DNA of 34,818 nucleotides, taken from assembly GCA_035691285.1 (NCBI GenBank), contig DASSJI010000203.1, forward strand, positions 1 through 34,818, written 5' to 3'. A program made the translations under genes and the position numbers. The notes beneath the pieces were generated by a model. The model saw nothing but the letters and a program-made list of their open reading frames with translations, was not told the origin of the DNA and did not search any database. The stretch is from DATFEN01 sp035691285 (GTDB taxonomy: Bacteria; Acidobacteriota; Vicinamibacteria; Fen-336). Positions 1 to 8,949 of the stretch are shown in pieces. Positions within the stretch are counted from its first letter, which is position 1; each line of letters opens with the position of its first letter.

Positions 1-2055
<2,055 letters not shown>

Positions 2056-2059
2056 GGGT

Positions 2060-3727
2060 TCAGATCTCCATCACCACGGGGATCACCATCGGGCGGCGCT
2101 GGGTGCGGCGTCGGAAGAAGCGGCGCAGCTCCTGCCGCACCCGCTCGCGGGTGAGGGACGGGTCGAAGCGCTCCTCGGGCGGGCGCGACTCGACGGTCTC
2201 GGCCACGAAGCGGCCCGCCTCCTCCAGGAGATCGGCGCGCTCGTCGGCGTCGACGAAGCCGCGGGTCACGATCTCCGGCGGCTGCTCCACTCGGCCGGTC
2301 TGCTTGTCGAGCACCACCACCGGCACCACGATGCCGTCGTGGCTCAGGTGGCGGCGGTCGCGGAGGACGACGTCCTCCAGCTCGTCCCCTGCCGAGCGAT
2401 CGAGCAGGATGCGCCCGGCGGCGACGCGGTCTTCCCTGCAGGCCCCGCTCGCGGAGAGGGCAAGGACGTCGCCGTCCTCGGCCACGAGCACGCGCGCGGC
2501 CTCCATGCCCGCCTCGGCGGCGAGACGGGCGTGCTGGGCCAGCATCCGGTACTCGCCGTGGACCGGCACGAGGTACCGCGGCCGCACGGCGCGCAGCAGC
2601 TCGAGCAGGTCCTCCCGGGACCCGTGCCCGGAGACGTGGACCGAGGAGACGCCGGGATGGAGGACGTCGCAGCCGCGCCGGAGCAGGTTGCCGATCAGTC
2701 GCGAGACGCCCCGCTCGTTGCCGGGGATCACGCGGGCCGACAGCACGACGCAGTCGCCGGGACCGACCGAGAGCTCGCGGTGCTCGTCGAGGCTGACGAG
2801 CGACAGGGCCGACAGCGGCTCGCCCTGGCTTCCCGACACGAACGCGCAGAGCGCCTCGGGGCGCTGCTCGCCGACGGCCCCCGGCGCGACGAGCTGCTCG
2901 TCGGGGAGGCGGAGCAGGCCCAGCTCGCGGGCGACCTCGGCGTTGTCCACCATGCGGCGTCCGACGAAGGCGACGCGGCGCCCGCGCTCGCGGGCCACGT
3001 CGGCCACGCGCTGGATGCGCGGGATCGAGGTGGTGAAGCAGGAGACGAGCACGCGCCCGCGCGTCCGCTCGAAGGCCTCTTCGAACGCGCCGACCACGCT
3101 GTCCTCTCCGCCGGTGTAGCCGCGCTGCTCGACGTTCGTGCTGTCGGAGAGGAGGGCGAGGACCCCGCGCTCGCCCCAGGCCGCGAGGGCGGGCATGTCG
3201 GTTCGCTCGGCCGGTCCGGCGCGCCGGTCGAGCTTGAAGTCGCCGCTCGCCAGGACCACGCCCACCGGCGTCTCGATCGCGAGGGCCAGGCTGTCGTTCA
3301 CGCTGTGCGCCACGCGGATCGGGTGGACGTTGAACGGCCCGATCTCGACGGGGCGGCCGGGCACCAGCGTCCGCAGCTCGGCGCTCATGCCGCGCTCGCG
3401 CAAGCGGCGCCGCGCGAAGCCGAGGGTGAGGGGACTGCCGTAGACCGGGGCCGGCGCCGCCTGGAGGGCGAACGCGAGCGCGCCGATGTGGTCCTCGTGC
3501 CCGTGAGTGAGCAGGATGCCGTGGAGGGATTCCTTCCGCTCGCGGAGGTACTCGAAGTCGGGGACGACGGAGTCGACGCCGGGCATCTCGGCGGTGGCGA
3601 AGAGCATCCCGGCGTCGACGAGGACGAGATGCCCGCTCCACTCGAGGACGAGCGCGTTGAGCCCGAACTCGCCGAGGCCGCCGAGCGGAATCAGGCGGAC
3701 GACGGCGTCGTCGCTACGGTTGACCAA
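2060..3727 (-). CDS. rnj: Ribonuclease J
   Basis: Metallo-beta-lactamase/beta-CASP ribonuclease with 5'-3' exonuclease and endonuclease activity in mRNA decay and rRNA maturation. It has 555 aa, the usual length. The zinc motif HGHEDH is seen as His75, His77, Asp79 and His80. The beta-CASP signature GSQGEPLSAL is near residue 275. HVSGHGS and PVHGEYRM motifs near 345-370 carry the RNA-binding and metal-binding histidines, and a C-terminal RNase J domain follows. The start is TTG at 3727, preceded at about 5 nt by an AGGGGG Shine-Dalgarno. No better ATG or GTG gives the conserved VRLIPLGGLGEFG N-terminus. The gene lies 15 nt downstream of ksgA and 4 nt upstream of ftsK, so ksgA-rnj-ftsK form one RNA/ribosome/division housekeeping unit. 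Confidence 0.95.
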   Translation of the reverse strand: MVNRSDDAVVRLIPLGGLGEFGLNALVLEWSGHLVLVDAGMLFATAEMPGVDSVVPDFEYLRERKESLHGILLTHGHEDHIGALAFALQAAPAPVYGSPLTLGFARRRLRERGMSAELRTLVPGRPVEIGPFNVHPIRVAHSVNDSLALAIETPVGVVLASGDFKLDRRAGPAERTDMPALAAWGERGVLALLSDSTNVEQRGYTGGEDSVVGAFEEAFERTRGRVLVSCFTTSIPRIQRVADVARERGRRVAFVGRRMVDNAEVARELGLLRLPDEQLVAPGAVGEQRPEALCAFVSGSQGEPLSALSLVSLDEHRELSVGPGDCVVLSARVIPGNERGVSRLIGNLLRRGCDVLHPGVSSVHVSGHGSREDLLELLRAVRPRYLVPVHGEYRMLAQHARLAAEAGMEAARVLVAEDGDVLALSASGACREDRVAAGRILLDRSAGDELEDVVLRDRRHLSHDGIVVPVVVLDKQTGRVEQPPEIVTRGFVDADERADLLEEAGRFVAETVESRPPEERFDPSLTRERVRQELRRFFRRRTQRRPMVIPVVMEI

Positions 3728-3742
3728 AGTCCCCCTGCCGCG

Positions 3743-4504
3743 TCAGCGGCGCGTCAGGACGGAGTAGAGTCGCGCGAAGTCCCCTACAGGTAGCGTCTCG
3801 GCGCGCCGCGAGCCCGCGATATTGAGTAACCTCAAGTTCTCCTTGAGGTTAGCATAGCTATCTTGCAGATTGTTTTCAAGGGTGCGCCGCCGGCGCGAGA
3901 AGGCCTTGCGGACGAGGTCCTCAAACGCCGTCAGATCAGCGACTTGGGCTCGGGGTTCCGAGAGGAAGAGCACGCGAAGGACCGCGGAGGAGACTTTCGG
4001 GGGCGGCGTGAACGCGCCGGGAGGCAGGCGCATGACCACCGACACGTCCGCGAAGAGCGCGTACAGGACGGAGAGGATGCCGTACTGCTTCGAGCCCGGC
4101 GGAGAGGCGACACGGCTCGCGACCTCGTCCTGGACCATGACGTGAACGTCGTGGAGGTGCCCGCGGAGGTCGAGGAATCGGCGCAGCAGCGGGCTCGAGA
4201 TGTAGTACGGAAGGTTCGCGGCAAGACGCCCGCCGCGCGGGACGAGCGACGCCAGGTCGACGCGGAGCGCGTCGCCCTGCACGATCCGCACGTTGTCCGG
4301 AGCCGTCCGCCGCAAGCGCTCGGCGAGTCCCGCGTCCAGCTCGACCGCCACCACTTCCCGGCAGCGCGCGGCGAGGGGCAGGGTGAGGGCGCCCTTGCCG
4401 GGGCCGATCTCGAGGAACACGTCGTCGCGGCGCGGCGCGATCGACTCGACGAGGCGCGCGGCGGATGCGGGGCGGAGGAAGTGCTGGCCCAGGCGGCGGG
4501 GCAT
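3743..4504 (-). CDS. rsmA: 16S rRNA (adenine1518-N6/adenine1519-N6)-dimethyltransferase
   Basis: KsgA/RsmA dimethylates two adjacent adenines in helix 45 of 16S rRNA, using SAM, late in 30S assembly. It has 253 aa, slightly shorter than the usual 265-275. Visible motifs are GQHFL (6-10), the SAM-binding EIGPGKGALT (32-41), the acidic VELD at the end of beta 2, QGDAL (76-80) and the catalytic NLPYY (97-101). The C-terminal helical domain is encoded by an unusual AT-rich patch (about 3811-3880) that contains a perfect 10-bp inverted repeat. The codons there (TTA, AAT, TAT, AGC) differ from the rest of the gene. The start is ATG at 4504; a -10-like TACCAT sits 8 nt upstream, and no Shine-Dalgarno is seen. 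It is the first gene of the ksgA-rnj-ftsK unit. Confidence 0.95.
   Translation of the reverse strand: MPRRLGQHFLRPASAARLVESIAPRRDDVFLEIGPGKGALTLPLAARCREVVAVELDAGLAERLRRTAPDNVRIVQGDALRVDLASLVPRGGRLAANLPYYISSPLLRRFLDLRGHLHDVHVMVQDEVASRVASPPGSKQYGILSVLYALFADVSVVMRLPPGAFTPPPKVSSAVLRVLFLSEPRAQVADLTAFEDLVRKAFSRRRRTLENNLQDSYANLKENLRLLNIAGSRRAETLPVGDFARLYSVLTRR
3827..3851. repeat. Perfect 10-bp inverted repeat in an AT-rich patch inside rsmA
   Basis: TAACCTCAAG at 3827-3836 and CTTGAGGTTA at 3842-3851 are exact reverse complements separated by 5 nt. They would form a stable stem-loop in RNA of either strand. The repeat lies in coding sequence for the C-terminal domain of RsmA, within about 70 bp that is clearly poorer in GC than everything around it. 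There is no T tract after the stem on either strand, so it does not look like an intrinsic terminator. Read on the minus strand, the loop carries AAGGAG followed by AAC-TTG, which resembles an internal ribosome site, but this is speculative. Confidence 0.6.
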
Positions 4505-4512
4505 TCCGACCT

Positions 4513-4518
4513 ATGGTA
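4513..4518 (-). promoter_or_regulatory. -10-like box upstream of rsmA
   Basis: TACCAT on the minus strand ends 8 nt before the rsmA ATG. No convincing -35 is seen 17 nt upstream. If used, transcription would start at or next to the start codon, giving a leaderless mRNA. It is one of several similarly placed hexamers in this window. Confidence 0.35.
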
Positions 4519-4534
4519 GCGGGCCGCGGGGTGA

Positions 4535-4540
4535 TAGGCT
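4535..4540 (+). promoter_or_regulatory. -10-like box upstream of the thioredoxin-fold/TPR gene
   Basis: TAGGCT lies 13 nt before the ATG at 4554, with no clear -35. It interlocks with the oppositely oriented rsmA -10 at 4513-4518, so the two divergent promoters would share one RNA polymerase footprint. Confidence 0.3.
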
Positions 4541-4553
4541 GCGCGCAGTCGTC

Positions 4554-5474
4554 ATGAGCGCCGGCGAGAAGGGAGCCGCCCTGTTCGCGGCGGTCGCATG
4601 TCTCATCCCTGCCGGCGGCGTCGCGCGGGCCGACGGCATCCCATGGGGGATCGAGCTCGGCGGCGCCTTCGAGCAGGCCGAGGAGACGGCGCGACCCTTG
4701 CTGATCCTGTTCACGGGCTCGGTGTGCGGCGCGCACGGCGAGGTCGGGCAGGCGGGAACCGTCACGCGCTCCGGCGACGACTGTTCGCTCCTGGAGATCG
4801 ACGTGCTGTCCAAGGCCGACATCGTCGAGGCCGCTTCGCGCTACGTGCCCCTGATCCTGAACCGGGGCGCCCGCTCGCACCCGACGGTCCAGGGCACGGG
4901 CGAGCAGGAGATCTACCGCCGCTATCAGGTCGCGACGCTTCCGACGCTGCTCCTCGCCGATCCCTGGGGCAACGAGATCGTTCGGCTCGTGGGCTACACC
5001 GAGAGGGACCGCGTCCGGCGCGTGCTGCTCGCCATGCCGGCGGACTTCGGTCCGCTGAAGGAGGCCGCGCTCGCGCTGCGCCAGGACCGGCGCTCGATGT
5101 CGGCCCTGGTCGGCGTGGGAGAGTTCTACGCCGGCGCCGGCCTCGGGCCGATCGCCGAGCGCTACTACGAGCTCGCCGCCGCGACGCCGGGCGGCGGGGC
5201 CGCCGGGGCGGATCGGCAACGCCTCGCCGTGGCCCGCGGCGTCAACCTCTTGCGCCTGGGCAAGGCGAAGGACGCCGCGGCCGTCTTCGCCGCGGCGGCC
5301 GGACGCGACCCCGAGGGCCCCCAGGCCGACGCGGTGCTGTTCGGCTGGGCGATGGCCTGCGTCAACTCCGGAGACCGGCGCAAGGCCGAGTCGCTGTCGG
5401 CCGAGCTCTCGCGCCGCTTTCCCGAATCGCCTTACGCGGACAAGCTGAAGCAGAACCTCGGCGCCGCGCGGTGA
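4554..5474 (+). CDS. Secreted thioredoxin-fold protein with C-terminal TPR-like repeats
   Basis: Protein of 306 aa and unknown precise role. Residues 1-27 form a Sec signal peptide (hydrophobic FAAVACLIPAGG, cleavage near ARA-D). Residues about 35-160 look like a thioredoxin-like fold of the kind found in thiol-disulfide or chaperone proteins. The segment LLILFTGSVCGAHG corresponds to the beta-strand leading to the active site, and VATLPTLLLAD carries the cis-proline loop (Pro130). The canonical CXXC is not intact: only Cys58 remains at that site, with another Cys at 77. Residues about 165-306 contain helical TPR-like units. The protein is therefore probably periplasmic and not a standard disulfide reductase. 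The start is ATG at 4554 because only it gives a signal peptide; the longer in-frame extension is antisense to rsmA. It is followed closely by glgA. Confidence 0.75.
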   Translation: MSAGEKGAALFAAVACLIPAGGVARADGIPWGIELGGAFEQAEETARPLLILFTGSVCGAHGEVGQAGTVTRSGDDCSLLEIDVLSKADIVEAASRYVPLILNRGARSHPTVQGTGEQEIYRRYQVATLPTLLLADPWGNEIVRLVGYTERDRVRRVLLAMPADFGPLKEAALALRQDRRSMSALVGVGEFYAGAGLGPIAERYYELAAATPGGGAAGADRQRLAVARGVNLLRLGKAKDAAAVFAAAAGRDPEGPQADAVLFGWAMACVNSGDRRKAESLSAELSRRFPESPYADKLKQNLGAAR

Positions 5475-5479
5475 TGTGG

Positions 5480-5485
5480 TAGTCT
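5480..5485 (+). promoter_or_regulatory. -10-like box upstream of glgA
   Basis: TAGTCT lies 8 nt before the GTG at 5494. There is no clear -35 and no Shine-Dalgarno. Its position supports 5494 as a leaderless start and would give glgA its own promoter inside the short gap after the upstream gene. Confidence 0.3.
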
Positions 5486-5493
5486 CGTCGGCC

Positions 5494-6945
5494 GTGCCCG
5501 CGCCGCTCCACGTCGCCTACGTCACGTCCGAGATCGTGCCCTACGCGAAGACGGGCGGCCTGGGGGACGTCGGCGCGGCCCTGCCGAAGGCTCTCGTGGC
5601 CCTCGGCCACCGCGTCACCGTGTTCCTGCCTCGCTACGGGGGGATCGCCTTCCCGCCCGGCGAGTTCGTCGGCTCCGTGCACGTCCCGGTCGACAGCGTC
5701 CCTCGCAGCGCGGGCTTCTACAGGGCGACGAACGCCGACGGCGTCGAGGTGGTGTTCGTGGAGCATCCGGCCTTCTTCGACCGGGCGCAGCTCTACGGCG
5801 AGGGCGGCCTCGACTACGCCGACAACCGGCTGCGCTTCGCCTTCCTCTCCCGGGCGGCCATCGAGTACTTCCGCAGCCGGGGCGAGCGGCCCAGCGTGTT
5901 CCACGCCCACGATTGGCAGGCGGGCCTCGTGCCGGTCTACCTCAAGGCCTTCTACTGGGACGACCCGACGCTCCACCGCATGCCGAGCCTGTTCACCATT
6001 CACAATGCGTCGTATCAGGGCGTGTTCGGCTCCGATACCCTCGGCGTGCTCGGCCTGCCCTGGAACCTGGGCACTGCCGACGCCCTCGAATACCACGGCG
6101 GCGTGAGCTACCTGAAGGGCGGCATCCTGTTCTCGGAGATCCTGACCGCCGTGTCGCCGCAGTACGCCCGGGAGATCCAGGGCGACCTCGGCTATTCCAT
6201 GGACGGGCCGATCCGCTCGCGGGCGGCGGACCTCGTGGGCATCCTGAACGGCGTGGACTACGACGAGTGGGATCCGGCCGTCGATACGCGCATCGCGGCG
6301 AACTACACGCCTTTGGACCTGGGAGGCAAGGCGACGTGCAAGGCCGACCTGCTCCGCAGCGTCGGGCTGCCGGAATTCCCCGACCTGCCGGTGATCGGCG
6401 TGACCTCGCGGCTCGTGCACCAGAAGGGCTTCGACGTCGTGGTGCGAGCCTGGTACGACCTCGTCAACCGGCCGCTACGCATGGTCGTCCTCGGCTCCGG
6501 CGAGCCCGACGTCGAGAACGGCTTCCGGGCCCTCGAGCTGCGCGCGCCCGACCGCTTCGCGGCGCGCGTCGGCTACGACACGGGCCTCGCGCACAAGATC
6601 CAGGCGGGTGCGGACATGTTCCTCATGCCGTCGCGCTTCGAGCCCTGCGGCCTCACGCAGATGTACGCGCTGCGCTATGGCACGGTGCCGATCGTGCGGG
6701 CGACGGGCGGGCTCGTGGACACCGTCGAGCCGTGGGACGCCGCGACCCGGCAGGGCACCGGCTTCCGCTTCGCCCATGCGGACGGCACCGGCATGATGTG
6801 GGCGATCGACCAGGCCGTGGCCGCCTGGCAGGACCGCGAGGCGTGGTCCGCCTTGCAGCGCAACGGCATGAAGAAGGACTTCTCCTGGGAGCGTTCGGCG
6901 CGCGCCTACGAGGAAGCCTTCCGCCGGGCGATGTCGAAGGTCTAG
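5494..6945 (+). CDS. glgA: Glycogen synthase (ADP-glucose type)
   Basis: GT5 glycosyltransferase that extends alpha-1,4-glucan from ADP-glucose in glycogen storage. It has 483 aa, normal for GlgA. The N-terminal KTGGLGDV (19-26) is the ADP-glucose-binding lysine/glycine motif. HDWQAGLVP and TIHNASYQG are the next conserved blocks. In the C-terminal Rossmann domain, RFEPCGLTQMYALRYG (about 380-395) carries the catalytic glutamate, followed by the TGGLVDTV sugar-nucleotide loop. GTG at 5494 is chosen because it puts the conserved LHVAYVTSE strand at the N-terminus and lies 8 nt after a -10-like TAGTCT. A GTG at 5476, directly after the upstream stop, is an alternative that adds six residues. 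No other glycogen genes are adjacent. Confidence 0.95.
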   Translation: MPAPLHVAYVTSEIVPYAKTGGLGDVGAALPKALVALGHRVTVFLPRYGGIAFPPGEFVGSVHVPVDSVPRSAGFYRATNADGVEVVFVEHPAFFDRAQLYGEGGLDYADNRLRFAFLSRAAIEYFRSRGERPSVFHAHDWQAGLVPVYLKAFYWDDPTLHRMPSLFTIHNASYQGVFGSDTLGVLGLPWNLGTADALEYHGGVSYLKGGILFSEILTAVSPQYAREIQGDLGYSMDGPIRSRAADLVGILNGVDYDEWDPAVDTRIAANYTPLDLGGKATCKADLLRSVGLPEFPDLPVIGVTSRLVHQKGFDVVVRAWYDLVNRPLRMVVLGSGEPDVENGFRALELRAPDRFAARVGYDTGLAHKIQAGADMFLMPSRFEPCGLTQMYALRYGTVPIVRATGGLVDTVEPWDAATRQGTGFRFAHADGTGMMWAIDQAVAAWQDREAWSALQRNGMKKDFSWERSARAYEEAFRRAMSKV

Positions 6946-6949
6946 CCGA

Positions 6950-6955
6950 AAGGAG
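6950..6955 (+). promoter_or_regulatory. Strong Shine-Dalgarno fixing the TTG start of thioredoxin
   Basis: AAGGAG lies 6 nt before the TTG at 6962 in the 16-nt gap after glgA. It contrasts with glgA, which has no Shine-Dalgarno, and supports translation of an operon-internal gene from a weak start codon. Confidence 0.6.
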
Positions 6956-6961
6956 AGGGGC

Positions 6962-7291
6962 TTGTCCGAGAACGTCCTGACGTTCACCGACCAGAGCTGG
7001 GAGGCCGAGGTGCTGAAGTCGAGCAGGCCCGTGCTCGTGGACTTCTGGGCCGAGTGGTGCGTGCCCTGCAAGACCCTCGTGCCGGCCCTGGAGGCCGTCG
7101 CGGCGCAGTTCAAGGACGTGCTGCGCGTCGGCAAGGTGAACGTGGAGGAGAACCCGGACGTGCCCGCCCGCTACAACGTCATGACGCTGCCCACGTTGCT
7201 CCTGCTGAAGGGCGGCCAGGTCGCCGAGCAGCGCGTCGGTCTCATCTCGAAGGACAAGCTGATCCAGCTCCTGCAGCCGCACCTCGGGTAG
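6962..7291 (+). CDS. trxA: Thioredoxin
   Basis: Cytosolic disulfide reductase of 109 aa, the classic single-domain size. The active site is WCVPC (Cys33 and Cys36; the usual Gly is replaced by Val), preceded by VLVDFWAEW. Further thioredoxin hallmarks are VNVEENPDVPARYNV and the cis-proline in MTLPTLLLLKGG (Pro78). It starts at TTG 6962 behind a strong AAGGAG. It lies 16 nt after glgA and is probably co-transcribed with it. Electrons would come from thioredoxin reductase, which is not in this window. It is a functional contrast to the thioredoxin-fold protein at 4554, which lacks CXXC. Confidence 0.93.
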   Translation: MSENVLTFTDQSWEAEVLKSSRPVLVDFWAEWCVPCKTLVPALEAVAAQFKDVLRVGKVNVEENPDVPARYNVMTLPTLLLLKGGQVAEQRVGLISKDKLIQLLQPHLG

Positions 7292-7346
7292 CGGGGCGGG
7301 AAGCAGACCGATCTCACCGGCCGAGTCGACGGTGTTGGACGGATGA

Positions 7347-8945
7347 CTAGCGTCGCTCGCGGAGGAGCTGCTGGGCGAAGCGCGCCGGGACGCCGAAGGA
7401 GTGGCCCCCGAAGCCTTCGAGGACGGCGTACTCGATGGCGACGACCCGCCCGCTGCGGTTGAACACGGGACCGCCGCTGCCGCCGTGGGTCGTGGGCGCG
7501 TCGAAGATGACGTCGCTCTTCGTCACGTCGCCGATGTGGCCCTGCGTCGTCGACGGCCGGATCAGGCCCTTGCGGGCGAGGGCCTCGGCCACGCGCTCGG
7601 CGCTCTGGCCGCTGCCTTCGAGGATCTCGCGCACGACCGCGGCCTCGGCCTTGCCGAGGATCGCCTCGAGGCCCGTGGGGTAGCCGACGACCACCACCGG
7701 CTGCCCCGCCACCGCCGCGCGAGGGCCCGGATCGAGAGGCAGCGCCGGGATGCGCCGGCCGCGCAGCTCGATCTCGGCGAGCGACAGGTCCGTGCCGTCC
7801 GCGTGACGCAGGATCTCGAGCTCGAACGGCTCGGGCTCGCGCGGGAAGAAGGCGCGGAACACGAGGAGGCGGGGGCGAAGGCCGCGCGCCGCGAGGCCGT
7901 CGGCGAAGGCGTTCCTCCACCAGGGTTCCGCCACGTGGCGGTTCGTGAGCAGGAGGCCGCGGCGGTCCACGAGGAAGCCGGTGCCGAAATAGTCGACGCG
8001 GTAGATGGGCCCCTGGCCCTCGGCGGTCAGCGACAGCCCGGCGGGCCCGGCCCCCACGGGCTGGCCCTGCTCGTCCAGGGTCAGGCGCAGCGGCCGGAGT
8101 TGCGCATCGTAGAAGGCGAAGGCGCCTTGGATCAGGCACACGCCGGCGCCGTAGTCGCGAATGATCCGCTCGGCGACCGCGCGCTCCTCTTCGAGGGCGG
8201 CGAGGCGGCTGCGCGCGGCGCCGAGCTCCGCGTGGAGATCAGCAACCTCCTCGCTCCTGGCCTCGGCGACGCGCGCCTCGAGCTCCGCCTCGCGTCGGCG
8301 CGAATCCCGAAGCGCCGCCTCGAACGCCAGCCGGTCCGCCTCGGCCCGCCTGCGCTCGGCCTCGATCCGCGCGAAGAAGGCCTCGCGCTCCTGCCGCACC
8401 GCGTCGAGGCTGCGCTGCAGCAGCGCCACCTCCCCCTCCAGCCGCTGCGTCTCGCGGTGGCTGAGGTACAGTCCCGCCGCGCCTGCGACCGCCACGACGG
8501 CGAGGGTCAGGCGGAAGCTGCGGCTCGTCCGCGCGGCGCTCTCGTGGAGCAGGGCCCGGATCAGCGGTCCCGCGTCGGCGGCCCGGATGCCGTCGGGCTG
8601 GGTCCAGCGCAGGGCCTGCACCAGCGTGGCCGGGGGCTGGCACTCGTCCCGGAAGCGCAGCCGCGGCCCGTCCTTGCCGAGCTGGATCACGTCGCCGCTG
8701 CGCAGCGCGGTCTCGGTGACCTCCTCGCCGGCCACGAAGGTCCCGCGCGTCGAGCCGAGATCGAGGAGCACCACGCGGTCTTCCTCGCGCCGGACGAGGG
8801 CGTGCCGCCGCGCGCATCCGGGGACCTGGACGTCGTCCTCGGCGGCCGAGCCCAGGGTGGCCGGGACGTGTCGGGGGCAATCGACGCTGCCGCGCCGCTC
8901 GCCGCTCAGGTGCAGGAAGCTGAGGCCCGGCGGCGGCTCGACCAC
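7347..8945 (-). CDS. FHA domain - transmembrane - coiled coil - trypsin-like serine protease
   Basis: Protein of 532 aa joining phospho-threonine recognition to proteolysis. Residues about 20-100 form an FHA domain, with CARRH in place of the usual SxxH and GSTRGTF at 64-70. A single membrane helix lies at about 145-161 (TLAVVAVAGAAGLYL), then an Arg/Glu/Ala-rich coiled coil at about 163-262. Residues about 265-530 are an HtrA-like protease without PDZ. The triad can be read as His337 (LLTNRHVA), Asp386 (GTDLSLAE) and Ser490 (THGGSGGPV). The FHA domain would be cytosolic and the protease periplasmic, so phosphorylation inside could gate proteolysis outside (inference). The start is GTG at 8945, 4 nt after the stop of the ATPase gene. 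It is the last gene of the hutH-hutU unit. Confidence 0.88.
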   Translation of the reverse strand: MVEPPPGLSFLHLSGERRGSVDCPRHVPATLGSAAEDDVQVPGCARRHALVRREEDRVVLLDLGSTRGTFVAGEEVTETALRSGDVIQLGKDGPRLRFRDECQPPATLVQALRWTQPDGIRAADAGPLIRALLHESAARTSRSFRLTLAVVAVAGAAGLYLSHRETQRLEGEVALLQRSLDAVRQEREAFFARIEAERRRAEADRLAFEAALRDSRRREAELEARVAEARSEEVADLHAELGAARSRLAALEEERAVAERIIRDYGAGVCLIQGAFAFYDAQLRPLRLTLDEQGQPVGAGPAGLSLTAEGQGPIYRVDYFGTGFLVDRRGLLLTNRHVAEPWWRNAFADGLAARGLRPRLLVFRAFFPREPEPFELEILRHADGTDLSLAEIELRGRRIPALPLDPGPRAAVAGQPVVVVGYPTGLEAILGKAEAAVVREILEGSGQSAERVAEALARKGLIRPSTTQGHIGDVTKSDVIFDAPTTHGGSGGPVFNRSGRVVAIEYAVLEGFGGHSFGVPARFAQQLLRERR

Positions 8946-8949
8946 GGGG

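Noticed and set aside
4293..4553. N-terminal extension of the thioredoxin-fold protein by 87 residues
   Set aside because: It runs antisense through rsmA, and the signal peptide starts at 4554.
7292..7346. Possible terminator hairpin CACCG...CGGTG after trxA
   Set aside because: Only 5 bp with a 10-nt loop and no T tract; too weak to call.
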